NCBI GenBank assembly: GCA_003241385.1
Contig: QFPO01000014.1
Coordinates: 62,001 to 126,000, forward strand
Direction: 5' to 3'
Origin: Rhodanobacter denitrificans
GTDB lineage: Bacteria > Pseudomonadota > Gammaproteobacteria > Xanthomonadales > Rhodanobacteraceae
DNA length: 64,000 nucleotides
In this document: one piece after another, positions 46,748-55,839 of the stretch
How positions within the stretch are numbered: position 1 is the first letter of the stretch
Layout: each line of letters starts with the position of its first letter
Made by a program: the position numbers and the translations under genes
The notes under the pieces: generated by a model
The model's input: the letters and a program-made list of their open reading frames with translations, nothing else
The model's database searches: none
What the model was told of the DNA's origin: nothing

Positions 46748-48576
46748 CACCCGGCCCGCTCCGCAGTCGGTGCCGGCGTCGCGGCCCCCGCGCCGTCCGC
46801 CTCGGGGGCGGCACTGCGATCGCCGGTCGGGCCCGGATCGGCCGTGCCCTCGCCCGCCTTGTTCGCGTCGGCCTTCAGGCGGTCGTACTCGGCGCGTGCG
46901 CTCTGCGCGCGCGCCGGATCGCCGGCCCGCTCGAGCGCTTCGGCCAGGTTGTACCAGGCCTCGGCGCGGCGCGGCTGCAGCTCCGACAGCGCGGCCCACT
47001 GCTCGGCCGCATCGAGATAGGCGCCCTGGCGCATCAGCGCGTCGCCGAGCGCGAAGCGCGCCTCGGCGCGATGCGGCTCGATCGTCACCGACCGGCGCAG
47101 CACCTCGACCGCCTCGCCGGCACGGCCGAGCCTGAGCAAGGCCACGCCCGAGCGCAGCAGCGCGTAGCGGTTGTCGGGCTCGCCGGCGAGCACCTCGGTC
47201 AGCACGCTCTGCGCCTCGGCGAAGCGATGCTGGCGCAGCAGCGACTCGGCGACCTGCAGCCGCTCCTTGGTCTCGAGGCGGTCCTTCGGATCGGGCCGAT
47301 CGGTCGGCGGCGCCTCGACCGGGCTGCCGACGCCGACGTAGCCGAGACTGCGCAAGCGGTCGATCGCCTTGGGATCCTCGCCGGTCGCGGCCACGCGCGC
47401 CGGCGCTTCGGTATGGCGCGTCATCGCCAGATGCAGCCGGTCGCCGGTCGCGACCTCCTCGGCGATCCGGTTCTGCATTTCGTGCGGATCGGGACCGAGT
47501 GCATAGAGCTCCGGCTTCGGCGCGTCGATGTACTTCCAGCCCTGATCGCGCCAGGCCGTCAGCGGCGCCCAGCCGTAGTAGGTCCACGGCAGCCAGGTCT
47601 CGATCAGCGCCGGGTGCACGGCCAGCTCGCCGCCGCCCAGCCCCTCGGCGAGGCTGAGCCCGTCGGTCTGCGGCAGCGCGTCGAGCCCGATCAGGTCCAG
47701 GATCGTCGGCGCGACGTCGATCAGCTGCACCGCCTCGTCGCCCTGCCCCGGCGCGATCCGCCCCGGCCAGTGGAAGATCAGCGGCACCAGCATCGTCGAG
47801 TCGTAGACGAAATAGCCGTGCGTGACCTCGCGGTGTTCGCCGAGCGCCTCGCCGTGATCGGCGGTCAGCACGACCAGCAGCGGTCGCGAACCACTGGCCT
47901 TGCGCGCGGCCTCGAGCAGGTGGCCGATCCAGTAGTCGGTATAGGCGACCTCGCCGTCGTAGGCACCGCGCGGACCGGGCTGCCAGAACTCGCGCGGCGG
48001 CTCGTACGGATCGTGCGGATCGTAGAAATGCACCCAGCCGAACCACGGACGCTGCGGATCCTGCGCGATCCAGGTCGCCGCCGCGGTGCTGGTGCCCTCG
48101 GCGCGGCGCTCGACCCAGCCCTCCTCGCCACTGTCGAGCCGGTCGTCGTAATGGGCGAAGCCGCGATCGAGGCCGAACAGCGTCTGCAGCGGAAATCCGC
48201 TGACGAAGGCGCCGGTCCGGTAGCCGTGGCGGCCGAGCACCTCCTGCAGCAGCGGCAGGTCGAGCGGCACGGTCTGGCCGTTGTCGCGCACGCCGTGATG
48301 GCGCGGCAGACGGCCCGACAGGATCGAGGTATGCGCCGGCAGCGTCAGCGGCACCGGCGAGACCGCGCCGCGGAACGCGCGGCCGCCGTTCGCGAGCGCA
48401 TCGATCGTCGGCGTGTCGCCGCGACCGGCGACGAAGCCGAGCGCATCGGGCCGCAGCGTGTCGACGGTGATCAGCAGCACGTTCGGTGCCGGCTCGCGGC
48501 GCTGGCACCCGGCCATGGCGAGCAGGCCCAGGACCACACTGATCGCCGCGAGCGGCAGGCCGGGTCGGATCTTCAT
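46747..48576 (-). CDS. Sulfatase-fold lipoprotein with C-terminal TPRs
   Basis: Exported lipoprotein of 609 aa. Lipobox LLAMAGC (C24). Metal Asp in LLITVDTLRPDALG (D39) and later VLTADHGEALGEH. Where true sulfatases have C-x-P-x-R, this protein has VPLTLPAHTS, with T78 in the position of the formylglycine cysteine; threonine is the nucleophile of phosphotransferase relatives such as LtaS. It is therefore more likely a phosphohydrolase or phosphotransferase than a sulfatase. Residues about 430-560 form TPR repeats (AEARFALGDALMRQGAYLDA, AEAWYNLAEALERAGDPARA), and the tail is disordered. First gene of a two-gene operon. Confidence 0.85.
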   Translation of the reverse strand: MKIRPGLPLAAISVVLGLLAMAGCQRREPAPNVLLITVDTLRPDALGFVAGRGDTPTIDALANGGRAFRGAVSPVPLTLPAHTSILSGRLPRHHGVRDNGQTVPLDLPLLQEVLGRHGYRTGAFVSGFPLQTLFGLDRGFAHYDDRLDSGEEGWVERRAEGTSTAAATWIAQDPQRPWFGWVHFYDPHDPYEPPREFWQPGPRGAYDGEVAYTDYWIGHLLEAARKASGSRPLLVVLTADHGEALGEHREVTHGYFVYDSTMLVPLIFHWPGRIAPGQGDEAVQLIDVAPTILDLIGLDALPQTDGLSLAEGLGGGELAVHPALIETWLPWTYYGWAPLTAWRDQGWKYIDAPKPELYALGPDPHEMQNRIAEEVATGDRLHLAMTRHTEAPARVAATGEDPKAIDRLRSLGYVGVGSPVEAPPTDRPDPKDRLETKERLQVAESLLRQHRFAEAQSVLTEVLAGEPDNRYALLRSGVALLRLGRAGEAVEVLRRSVTIEPHRAEARFALGDALMRQGAYLDAAEQWAALSELQPRRAEAWYNLAEALERAGDPARAQSARAEYDRLKADANKAGEGTADPGPTGDRSAAPEADGAGAATPAPTAERAG

Positions 48577-48657
48577 CGAACGAGGTCCCGCGGTTCAGTA
48601 AAACGGCGAAAGTACAGGCGCATTGGCCATGCGTCACGCAGAATCTGCACCCGGCGG

Positions 48658-48686
48658 TTGACTTGCCCGGCATCGCCGGCTAGGTT
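48658..48686 (+). promoter_or_regulatory. Promoter of the secreted PPC-like gene
   Basis: TTGACT (48658-48663), 17-bp spacer, TAGGTT (48681-48686), leaving a leader of about 78 bases to the ATG at 48771. Confidence 0.6.
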
Positions 48687-48770
48687 GGACACGGCTTCAA
48701 GCGTTGTCGGTGACGCGGCCCGGATGGCCGATGTCCCGGACTCCTATCCATAGCTCGGGGAAACACAAGC

Positions 48771-49394
48771 ATGAACAAGTTCCTTGCAGTCGCCGTGTCC
48801 GCAGGCCTCGGCCTGTGCTGTACGGCCGCGGTCGCGGCCAACCGTTCCGATGCGGGCTGGGTGCGCCCGAACCCGAACATCGAAGTGCCGGCCGGTGGCG
48901 GCAGCTGCGCCACGCCGGTGTCGGTCACCGCGCTCCCGTTCAACCAGGCCGGCAATACGTGCGGCGGCGCCAACAACATCACCAACTACGACGGAGGCAC
49001 CTGCGGTGCCGACCTGCCGTTTCCGTACCCGGGTCCGGAAGACGTCTGGGCGATCACCGTCGGTGCCAGCAACGCGATCACGGTGCAGGCCGATCTGACC
49101 GGCAGCACCGGCGATCTCGCGCTGTTCCTGCTCAGCGAGTGCGGTGACGGCAGCAGCTGCATGTTCTCGTCCCAGGACGCGATCGGTGCCGGCGCCGGCC
49201 CCGAGGCGCTGAACAATACCGCAGCTCCGGGCGCGCCGCCCGTCCCCGGCGTGCTGGACGGTCTGACTGCCGGCAACACCTACTATGTCTACGTCGATTC
49301 GTACTACGGTACCGGCTCGGTGAGCTGCGGCACCTATACACTGCAGGTGGCCGGCACCCTGCCGGTGTCGCTGGACTCGTACCGCATCGACTGA
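48771..49394 (+). CDS. Small secreted protein, PPC-like fold
   Basis: Exported protein of 207 aa. Signal peptide 1-23 (VSAGLGLCCTAAVAAN). The body resembles a bacterial pre-peptidase C-terminal domain: EDVWAITVGASNAITVQADL, TGDLALFLLSECGDGSSCMF, GLTAGNTYYVYVDSY and GTYTLQVAG. Three pairs of cysteines point to disulphides. Such domains bind surfaces or sugars; alone, the role is unknown. It has its own promoter and a strong terminator. Confidence 0.72.
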   Translation: MNKFLAVAVSAGLGLCCTAAVAANRSDAGWVRPNPNIEVPAGGGSCATPVSVTALPFNQAGNTCGGANNITNYDGGTCGADLPFPYPGPEDVWAITVGASNAITVQADLTGSTGDLALFLLSECGDGSSCMFSSQDAIGAGAGPEALNNTAAPGAPPVPGVLDGLTAGNTYYVYVDSYYGTGSVSCGTYTLQVAGTLPVSLDSYRID

Positions 49395-49422
49395 AGCCAC
49401 TTTTTCGTTTGGGCTGCTGCAC

Positions 49423-49455
49423 CCGAAACCCACCTCCGGTGGGTTTCGGCTTTTA
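49423..49455 (+). terminator. Rho-independent terminator
   Basis: A 12-bp perfect stem (49423-49434 with 49438-49449, TCC loop) followed by CTTTTA, 28 bases after the stop of the secreted gene. One of few intrinsic terminators with a T-tract in the window. Confidence 0.85.
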
Positions 49456-49474
49456 TGGGTCATGAGTATTGCCG

Positions 49475-50872
49475 ATGAACGCAAGGCGTCTGCTCCTCCT
49501 CTCCGTTTTCCTGTTGTCGCAGGCCGCCTGGGCCGAGCGCCTTGTCATCGAGCCCAAGCACGCCAAGTTCGGCATCGCAACGGCGTTCTCGACCGTGCAG
49601 CACAGCTACACGATCGCCAACACCGGCGACAAACCGGTCAAAATCGAAAGCTGGAAGGCGATTGCCGGTTTTGGAGAGGTGCGCGGCCTGCCCGAGCAGC
49701 TCGCACCGGGGGAGCGCGCCGAGTTCGAGGTGGTGCTGGAACTGCCGGGCCAGCTCGGCTCGGCGCTGCATCGCTATGCGATCTTCACTGACGAGTCCGA
49801 CGTCGAGCGCTATCGCTTCACGTTGTCGGGTTTCGTTCAATCGCTGATCTCCCCGGCGCGCGCGGTGCTCGATTTCGGCAAGGTCACCGCAGGTGCGAGC
49901 GGTGAACGGAGCGTCGCTCTGAGTGCAATGGAGCAGACCTCGCTGGCACTGCAGCGTGTCGTCTCGGCTCCCGACTGGATCGACGCGCGCATCGAAGGTA
50001 CCACCGTCGTCGCGCGTGTTCGGCCGGGTTCGGCATCGGGCATGCGTGCAGGCACGATCAAGCTGGCGACCAATCTTCCGGCGCAGCCTTATGTCGAAGT
50101 CGCGGCCAAGGCCATCGTCGAGGGCGCGCTGCGCCCGTCCACCTACGGCGTCGGCATGAAACCGCTGCGCGTCGGCGAACGCGCGAAGGCCTCGATCGAG
50201 ATGATCTACACTGGTCGGTCCGACCTCGATGCGCTGAAAATCGACGCGCCGGCCGGCTGGCAGGTCGCCCGCGCCTCGTGCCAATCCGCATTGCCGACCG
50301 GGACGCGCTGCGTCCGTGTCGATCTGACCAAGCCGCTGACCGAAACGGGACGCTCCACCGGTTTCTTCACGTTCCGCTTGGCGGGCGAACCCGAGCTCAC
50401 GATTCCGTTCGGCGTCATGGCGCTGGACAAAGACCAGACGATACGGGAACTGGTCATCGACGAGGGCAAGGAACTCAACAACCGCGGCTACATCGACGTC
50501 GCCGAGACGCTGCAACGCGAAACGCGCGCGGAAAGCGCGCCGGCGCCTCACGAGCCTGCGGCCGTATCCGAACGAACCGCGCACTCGGAAGGGCGGGGCC
50601 CGGTCAAGCTCACCTGGTCGGCAAGGAACGATTCCTCGGTCTTCGGCTACGTGGTCTACCGGGCGCAGGACCGAGCCGGCCCGTTCGTGCGCGTCAGCGA
50701 CCAGCCAATCGCACGGCAGACATCGACGGCTGGCTCGGACAAGGCCGACTACAGTTTCGTCGACGAATCGGTCGTTGCTGGTGCGACCTACTATTACTAC
50801 ATCGATACCCTCGGCAACGACGGCGAGCAGAAGCGCTTTTCTCCGGTGCTGTCGAAGAAGGTCCTGAAGTAG
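49475..50872 (+). CDS. Secreted protein with DUF1573-like and fibronectin-III-like domains
   Basis: Exported protein of 465 aa. Signal peptide 1-22 (LLLLSVFLLSQAAWAE). Several Ig-like units of the DUF1573/ASH type (KHAKFGIATAFSTVQHSYTI, RAVLDFGKVTAGASGERSVA) are followed by a linker and a fibronectin-III-like end (PVKLTWSARNDSSVFGYVVY, ATYYYYIDTLGNDGEQKRFS). No catalytic motif; a structural or binding role is likely. GC is a little lower than in neighbouring genes. ATG 49475 is chosen over a TTG two codons earlier. Confidence 0.7.
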   Translation: MNARRLLLLSVFLLSQAAWAERLVIEPKHAKFGIATAFSTVQHSYTIANTGDKPVKIESWKAIAGFGEVRGLPEQLAPGERAEFEVVLELPGQLGSALHRYAIFTDESDVERYRFTLSGFVQSLISPARAVLDFGKVTAGASGERSVALSAMEQTSLALQRVVSAPDWIDARIEGTTVVARVRPGSASGMRAGTIKLATNLPAQPYVEVAAKAIVEGALRPSTYGVGMKPLRVGERAKASIEMIYTGRSDLDALKIDAPAGWQVARASCQSALPTGTRCVRVDLTKPLTETGRSTGFFTFRLAGEPELTIPFGVMALDKDQTIRELVIDEGKELNNRGYIDVAETLQRETRAESAPAPHEPAAVSERTAHSEGRGPVKLTWSARNDSSVFGYVVYRAQDRAGPFVRVSDQPIARQTSTAGSDKADYSFVDESVVAGATYYYYIDTLGNDGEQKRFSPVLSKKVLK

Positions 50873-50945
50873 CCTACGCGCCGCCGGAAACGCCTCGGCC
50901 GCGGTGAACGCCGCGGGCGTTTGGCGCCTTCGCCCCGAAGCTTCG

Positions 50946-50951
50946 TAGAAT
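50946..50951 (+). promoter_or_regulatory. sdaA promoter -10
   Basis: TAGAAT 28 bases before the sdaA ATG, with TTGGCG 19 bp upstream as a possible -35 at a slightly long spacing. Confidence 0.5.
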
Positions 50952-50978
50952 GGCGCCCCTTCCACATTCCGGCCGGCC

Positions 50979-52361
50979 ATGTCCATCAGCGTCTTCGACA
51001 TCTTCAAGATCGGCATCGGCCCGTCCTCGTCGCATACGGTCGGGCCGATGCGCGCAGCCGCGCGCTTCGCCGAACGCTGGCTCGACGAGCGTGGCGTGCT
51101 CGAACGCACCACGCGTATCCGTGCCGAGCTGTACGGCTCGCTCGCGCTGACCGGACGCGGCCACGGCACCGACAAGGCCGTGCTGTGCGGCCTCGAAGGC
51201 GAGTGGCCGGACCGGATCGATCCGGACGTCATCGATGACAAGCTCGCGCGGATCCGCTCGAGCAAGCGGCTGCGCCTGCACGGCCGCCACGAGATCGCGT
51301 TCGACGAGAAGACCGATCTGGTGTTCAACAAGCGCCAGAAGCTGCCGTACCACACCAACGGCATGCGCTTCATCGCCTACGACGCGGCCGGCGAAGTACT
51401 GGCCACGCGCGACTACTACTCGGTCGGCGGCGGCTTCGTCGTCAACCACGACGAGGCCGCCGAGGACCGCATCGTCCCGGACACCACGCCGCTGCCGCAC
51501 CCGTTCCACAGCGGCGACGAGCTGCTCGCACGCTGCGAGGAATCGGGCCTGTCGATCGCCGGCGTCATGCTCGCCAACGAGCGCGCCTGGCGCAGCGAGG
51601 AGGAGATCCGCGGCAGCCTGCTGGCGATCTGGCGCGCGATGCAGAGCTGCGTCGCGCGTGGCCTGCGTGAAGCGGGCGTGCTGCCGGGCGGCCTCAAGGT
51701 GCAGCGCCGCGCGCCGATCATGTACGGCGAGCTGTGCTCGCGCCCGGAGATCGCGTTGCGCGATCCGCTGACGATCCTGGACTGGGTCAATCTCTACGCG
51801 CTCGCGGTCAACGAGGAGAACGCCGCCGGCGGCCGCGTCGTCACCGCGCCGACCAACGGCGCCGCCGGCATCGTGCCGGCCGTGCTGCACTACTACGACC
51901 GCTTCTGCCCCGGTGCCAACGACGCCGGCGTGATCGAGTTCCTGCTGACGGCCGGCGCGATCGGCATCCTGTACAAGGAGAACGCCTCGATCTCCGGCGC
52001 CGAGGTCGGCTGCCAGGGCGAGGTCGGCGTGGCCTGTTCGATGGCCGCCGGCGGCCTGACCGCCGCGCTCGGCGGCAGCATCTACCAGGTCGAGAACGCC
52101 GCCGAGATCGGCATGGAGCATAACCTGGGGCTCACCTGCGATCCGATCGGCGGCCTCGTGCAGATCCCGTGCATCGAGCGCAATGCAATGGGCTCGGTCA
52201 AGGCGATCAACGCACAGCGCATGGCGATGCGCGGCGACGGCAAGCACCGCGTCTCGCTCGACAAGGTCATCAAGACGATGCGCGACACCGGCCGCGACAT
52301 GCAGGACAAGTACAAGGAAACCTCGCGCGGCGGCCTCGCGGTCAACGTGATCGAGTGCTGA
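50979..52361 (+). CDS. sdaA: L-serine dehydratase, single-chain iron-sulfur type
   Basis: Deaminates L-serine to pyruvate and ammonia. 460 aa (E. coli SdaA 454). N-terminal beta domain ([19 protein letters not shown]), substrate segment [20 protein letters not shown], and cysteines for the 4Fe-4S cluster in [20 protein letters not shown] and [19 protein letters not shown]. Monocistronic. Confidence 0.97.
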   Translation: MSISVFDIFKIGIGPSSSHTVGPMRAAARFAERWLDERGVLERTTRIRAELYGSLALTGRGHGTDKAVLCGLEGEWPDRIDPDVIDDKLARIRSSKRLRLHGRHEIAFDEKTDLVFNKRQKLPYHTNGMRFIAYDAAGEVLATRDYYSVGGGFVVNHDEAAEDRIVPDTTPLPHPFHSGDELLARCEESGLSIAGVMLANERAWRSEEEIRGSLLAIWRAMQSCVARGLREAGVLPGGLKVQRRAPIMYGELCSRPEIALRDPLTILDWVNLYALAVNEENAAGGRVVTAPTNGAAGIVPAVLHYYDRFCPGANDAGVIEFLLTAGAIGILYKENASISGAEVGCQGEVGVACSMAAGGLTAALGGSIYQVENAAEIGMEHNLGLTCDPIGGLVQIPCIERNAMGSVKAINAQRMAMRGDGKHRVSLDKVIKTMRDTGRDMQDKYKETSRGGLAVNVIEC

Positions 52362-52515
52362 GGCTGCGCAGCGCGGCCCCGGCGTCGGTCGGAGCAGCCG
52401 ATCCGGATCGCGGCCCAAGTGGAGGCCGGCGCGCGCGCCACGTCGACCGGTGTCGATATACGTAGAGACCGGACTCGTCCGGCCGCCATTCCCGCGGGCG
52501 TCCTGACGACAGGCG

Positions 52516-53532
52516 CTATGCCGCGCGGCGCTGCGCGGTCGCGATCCGCCCTGCCCGGCCACGCTTGCGGTCCGGCGCTGCTCGCTTCGAGCGCCCAGCG
52601 AACTCCAGCGCCGCGAACGTCGCCAGGCCGAGCGCGAGCGGCGCGAGGTAGTGCACGCAGCGATACGCGAGCAGCGCGGCCAGCAGCGGTGCCTGACCGA
52701 GCTGGCCGCCGAGCGATGCGATGAAGACCGCCTCGACGACGCCGAGGCCGGCCGGTACGCGCACGACCAGGCCGATCACGGCGCTGCCGAGCAAGGTGAC
52801 CAGGACCAGCCCGAAGTCGGCCGCGGGCAGCAGCGCATACAGCGATGCGGCGCCGAGCAGCCAGACCGGCACCGACAGCGCCAGCTGGATCAGCGCGATC
52901 TGCAGCGCCGGCAGCTCGATCGTCAGCCGGCGCCAGCGCCAGGTCCGGCGCCGCGCACGCGCACAGGCCCACAGATAGCCCGCGACGATCGCCAGCAGCC
53001 CTGCGCCGATCACCTGCAGCGCCGTCGCACCGATCCGCCACGCCGGCGGCGGCTCGATGCGCAGACACAGCAGGGCCATGCCAAGCACCAGCAGGTAACC
53101 CGACCAGTTCGTCATCAGATTGAACGCGATCACGCGCGCGACACACGCCGCGTCGATGCCGCGTGCTGTGTACAGGCGCAGACGCAGACCGAGCGCGCCG
53201 AGCATCGCGCCGAGACTGAGATTGCAGGCATAGCTGGCGAAGCCGATCGCCGCGATCTGCGGCTGCGACAGCGCGATGCGCGCCTGGCGTGCGGCGAGCA
53301 GCTCGTAGGCGGCGTACAGCGCGTAGCACGACAGGCTGCAGCCGGCCGCGGTCAGGATCGTGCCGATCGGCAGCGCGGCGAATGCCGTCGCCGCCTCGGC
53401 CCAGTCGAGCTCGCGACCGATCGTCCAGAGCATCACCGCAAGCGCGACGTAGAACACCGCGAGCACGGCACGCATCAGCCAGCGGCGCGTCGGCGAGCGC
53501 CGCTCAGGCACGGCCACCTCCACCGGCTGCAT
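52516..53532 (-). CDS. YbhN-like flippase-related membrane protein
   Basis: Polytopic inner-membrane protein of 338 aa with about eight hydrophobic segments, of the lysylphosphatidylglycerol-synthetase TM/UPF0104 superfamily. AIGFASYACNLSLGAMLGAL and VRVPAGLGVVEAVFIASL (the PxGLG-x-E signature) are diagnostic. ATG 53532 lies inside the end of clsB, overlapping it by 29 bases. Synteny with E. coli ybhP-ybhO(clsB)-ybhN supports a role in phospholipid handling. The C-terminus is strongly basic. Confidence 0.85.
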   Translation of the reverse strand: MQPVEVAVPERRSPTRRWLMRAVLAVFYVALAVMLWTIGRELDWAEAATAFAALPIGTILTAAGCSLSCYALYAAYELLAARQARIALSQPQIAAIGFASYACNLSLGAMLGALGLRLRLYTARGIDAACVARVIAFNLMTNWSGYLLVLGMALLCLRIEPPPAWRIGATALQVIGAGLLAIVAGYLWACARARRRTWRWRRLTIELPALQIALIQLALSVPVWLLGAASLYALLPAADFGLVLVTLLGSAVIGLVVRVPAGLGVVEAVFIASLGGQLGQAPLLAALLAYRCVHYLAPLALGLATFAALEFAGRSKRAAPDRKRGRAGRIATAQRRAA

Positions 53533-54823
53533 GCGCGCCGTCGCCGGTCGACCCGGCCGGAGCCGGCGGCTGCACGGGTGCGACCAGTTCGCCGATCGGC
53601 ACCGGCGTGTCGGCATCGGGCACGGCGGCGACCTCGGGCTTGCGCACGCGGCCGAGCTGCGGCGCATGCGCCGGCAGCCAGCCGGCGATGCGTGGGAAAT
53701 GGCGCAGCAAGTGGAACAGCGCGACGCCGAACAGCGCGCGCACGCCGCCGATCGCGCGGCGGTCGCCGGCGTCGATCGGCGTGCAATCGTGGCGGGCGAG
53801 GCGCTGCAGATGCGCATGCAGCGTCTCGTTGAACGCCGCGTCGCGGATCAGCACGTTCGCCTCGAGGTTCAGCCACAGGCTCAGCGGATCGAGATTGCTC
53901 GAGCCGACCGTGGCCCAGTCCTCGTCGACCAGCGCGACCTTGCCGTGGAACGGCCGCCGGCAGTATTCGACGATGCGCACGCCGGCCGGCAGCAGATAGT
54001 GATACAGCGAGCGCGTCGCCGCGGTGACCCAGGGCATGTCCGGATGACCCTGCAGGATCAGCGTCACCTCGACGCCGCGCCGGGCCGCGTCGCGCAAGCC
54101 TTTGAGCAGGCGGTAACCGGGCAGGAAGTAGGCGTTGGCGATCACGATGCGGCGGCGCGCCGCGCGGATCGCGACGCGGTAGTGCCGCTCGATGTCGTCG
54201 GCATGCGCGCCGTTGTCGCGCGTCACGAACGCGACGCGCGCTCCGTCCGCCGGCGCCGCCGTATCGTCGCGGCGGCGCGGCCAGCGCAGGTCCGGCAGGC
54301 GCCAGCGCCGCCGCGGCGGCCCGATCAGCGCCTGCGCCGCCTGCCGGATCTCGGCGACGACCGGTCCGACGATCTCGACCGAATAGTCCTGCTTGGCCTG
54401 CGGCCCGAAATCGCCGAGATGGTCGGCCGAGTAATTGATGCCGCCGACGAACGCGCGCTCGCCGTCGACGACGACCAGCTTGCGATGCAGGCGCCGGAAC
54501 AGGTTGGTGCGCAGGCCGAGCAGTGGCCGCCGCGGATCGAACACGTGCACGCGCACGCCGGCATCGGCGAGCGTGCGCAGGAACGCCGGCGAGAACGCCG
54601 GCGAGCCGTAGCCGTCGACGGTCAGGTCGACCGAAGCGCCGGCGCGCGCGGCGGCGACCAGGGCGTCGCGCAGCGCCTCGCCGACGGCGTCCTCGAACAG
54701 GATGAAGGTCTCGACGATGACCTCGCGCCGCGCCTGGCGGATCGTCTCGAACACGCGCGGGAAGAAGTCCTCGCCGTTCTCGAGCAGTCGCACCTGGTGC
54801 CCGTCGTGCCAGCGCGTCTTCAC
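53504..54823 (-). CDS. clsB: Cardiolipin synthase B-type phospholipase-D enzyme
   Basis: Makes cardiolipin or phosphatidylglycerol by phosphatidyl transfer. 439 aa (E. coli ClsB 413). Two HKD motifs: H113-x-K115-x4-D120 in LHRKLVVVDG, and H293, K295, D300 in FHGKVALVDEDWATVGSSN. No N-terminal membrane helices, as in ClsB. The GTG at 54823 overlaps the stop of the upstream nuclease-fold gene by 4 bases; the frame continues upstream, but only inside that gene. The C-terminal extension (about 405-439) is proline- and glycine-rich. Confidence 0.9.
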   Translation of the reverse strand: MKTRWHDGHQVRLLENGEDFFPRVFETIRQARREVIVETFILFEDAVGEALRDALVAAARAGASVDLTVDGYGSPAFSPAFLRTLADAGVRVHVFDPRRPLLGLRTNLFRRLHRKLVVVDGERAFVGGINYSADHLGDFGPQAKQDYSVEIVGPVVAEIRQAAQALIGPPRRRWRLPDLRWPRRRDDTAAPADGARVAFVTRDNGAHADDIERHYRVAIRAARRRIVIANAYFLPGYRLLKGLRDAARRGVEVTLILQGHPDMPWVTAATRSLYHYLLPAGVRIVEYCRRPFHGKVALVDEDWATVGSSNLDPLSLWLNLEANVLIRDAAFNETLHAHLQRLARHDCTPIDAGDRRAIGGVRALFGVALFHLLRHFPRIAGWLPAHAPQLGRVRKPEVAAVPDADTPVPIGELVAPVQPPAPAGSTGDGAHAAGGGGRA

Positions 54824-55614
54824 AGGCGCACCTGCGACAGCAGGGCTGCGTGGTCCGACAGATGCGACCACGGCCGCGTGTCGAGCACCGCAGCGTCCTC
54901 GATCTGCAGGCCGCGCACGTAGATGCGGTCCAGCGGCAACAGCGGAAAGCGTGCCGGGAACGTCCGCGCCGGCGCATTCCGGCGCACCGCGAACACCTCG
55001 CGCAGACCGATCTCGGCCAGTTCGTCGCCGATGCGGCCGCGCCAATCGTTGAAGTCGCCGGCCACGATCAGCGGTTCTTCGAGCGGCACGCGGGTCGCGA
55101 CGTAATCGATCAGCCGACCGATCTGTGCGCGACGCTGGTGCTCGCGCAGCCCCAGGTGCACGCAGATCGCGTGCAGGCCGATGTCGATGCCCGGCAGCGT
55201 CAATGCGCAATGCAGCAGGCCGCGACGCTCGTGCCTGCCGACCGACACGTCGATGTTGTCGTGGTGCGCGATCGGATACTTCGACAACAGCGCATTGCCG
55301 TGATCGCCCTGCGGATAGACCGCGTTGCGCCCGTACGCGAACTGCGGCCACATGCTGTCGGCCAGGAACTCATACTGAGGCTGGGCCGGCCAGTCGGCGT
55401 AGCGCCGCGCATGGCGCGCGTGCGCGCCGAGCACTTCCTGCAGGAACACCAGGTCGGCACGGCTGGCGCGCACCGCCTCGCGCAGCTCGTGCAGCACGAA
55501 GCCGCGGTTGAGGAAACCGAAGCCCTTGTGCATGTTGATCGTGAGGATGCGCAGCGTCAGCGGCAGGTCCAGTGCCGGCGCGATCTGCGCGGATGTCGAT
55601 AGGCGGCTCGTCAT
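54820..55614 (-). CDS. YbhP-like endonuclease/exonuclease/phosphatase protein
   Basis: Metal-dependent hydrolase fold of 264 aa (E. coli YbhP 253). LRILTINMHKGFG, FLQEVLGAH, ICVHLGLREHQRRAQ, VAGDFNDWR and PWSHLSDHAALLSQVRL give the complete EEP set. Several in-frame starts exist (55614, 55641 and a GTG at 55722); 55614 gives the family length, but none has a good ribosome-binding site. First gene of the operon with clsB and the ybhN-like gene. A lipid or phosphoester substrate is plausible from context. Confidence 0.85.
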   Translation of the reverse strand: MTSRLSTSAQIAPALDLPLTLRILTINMHKGFGFLNRGFVLHELREAVRASRADLVFLQEVLGAHARHARRYADWPAQPQYEFLADSMWPQFAYGRNAVYPQGDHGNALLSKYPIAHHDNIDVSVGRHERRGLLHCALTLPGIDIGLHAICVHLGLREHQRRAQIGRLIDYVATRVPLEEPLIVAGDFNDWRGRIGDELAEIGLREVFAVRRNAPARTFPARFPLLPLDRIYVRGLQIEDAAVLDTRPWSHLSDHAALLSQVRL

Positions 55615-55839
55615 TCGCAACGAGTCTGTCGACGCCAGCATGAATTGCGAATGTCTCGACGGCCCGCTTGCGCGCGCTTCGATGAACGGATGCCACCCGA
55701 CCGGCGTTTCGTCCCGCGGCACAACAAGTGGAAACGTGAACCCCCGCTGGCATCGTGTGCCGCACGGCGGTCCGCTTCATCATCGAGCGAGCGAGCGCCT
55801 GCTAGCGTCGATCGCATCGACCCTTTCGGAGCTTCCGCC

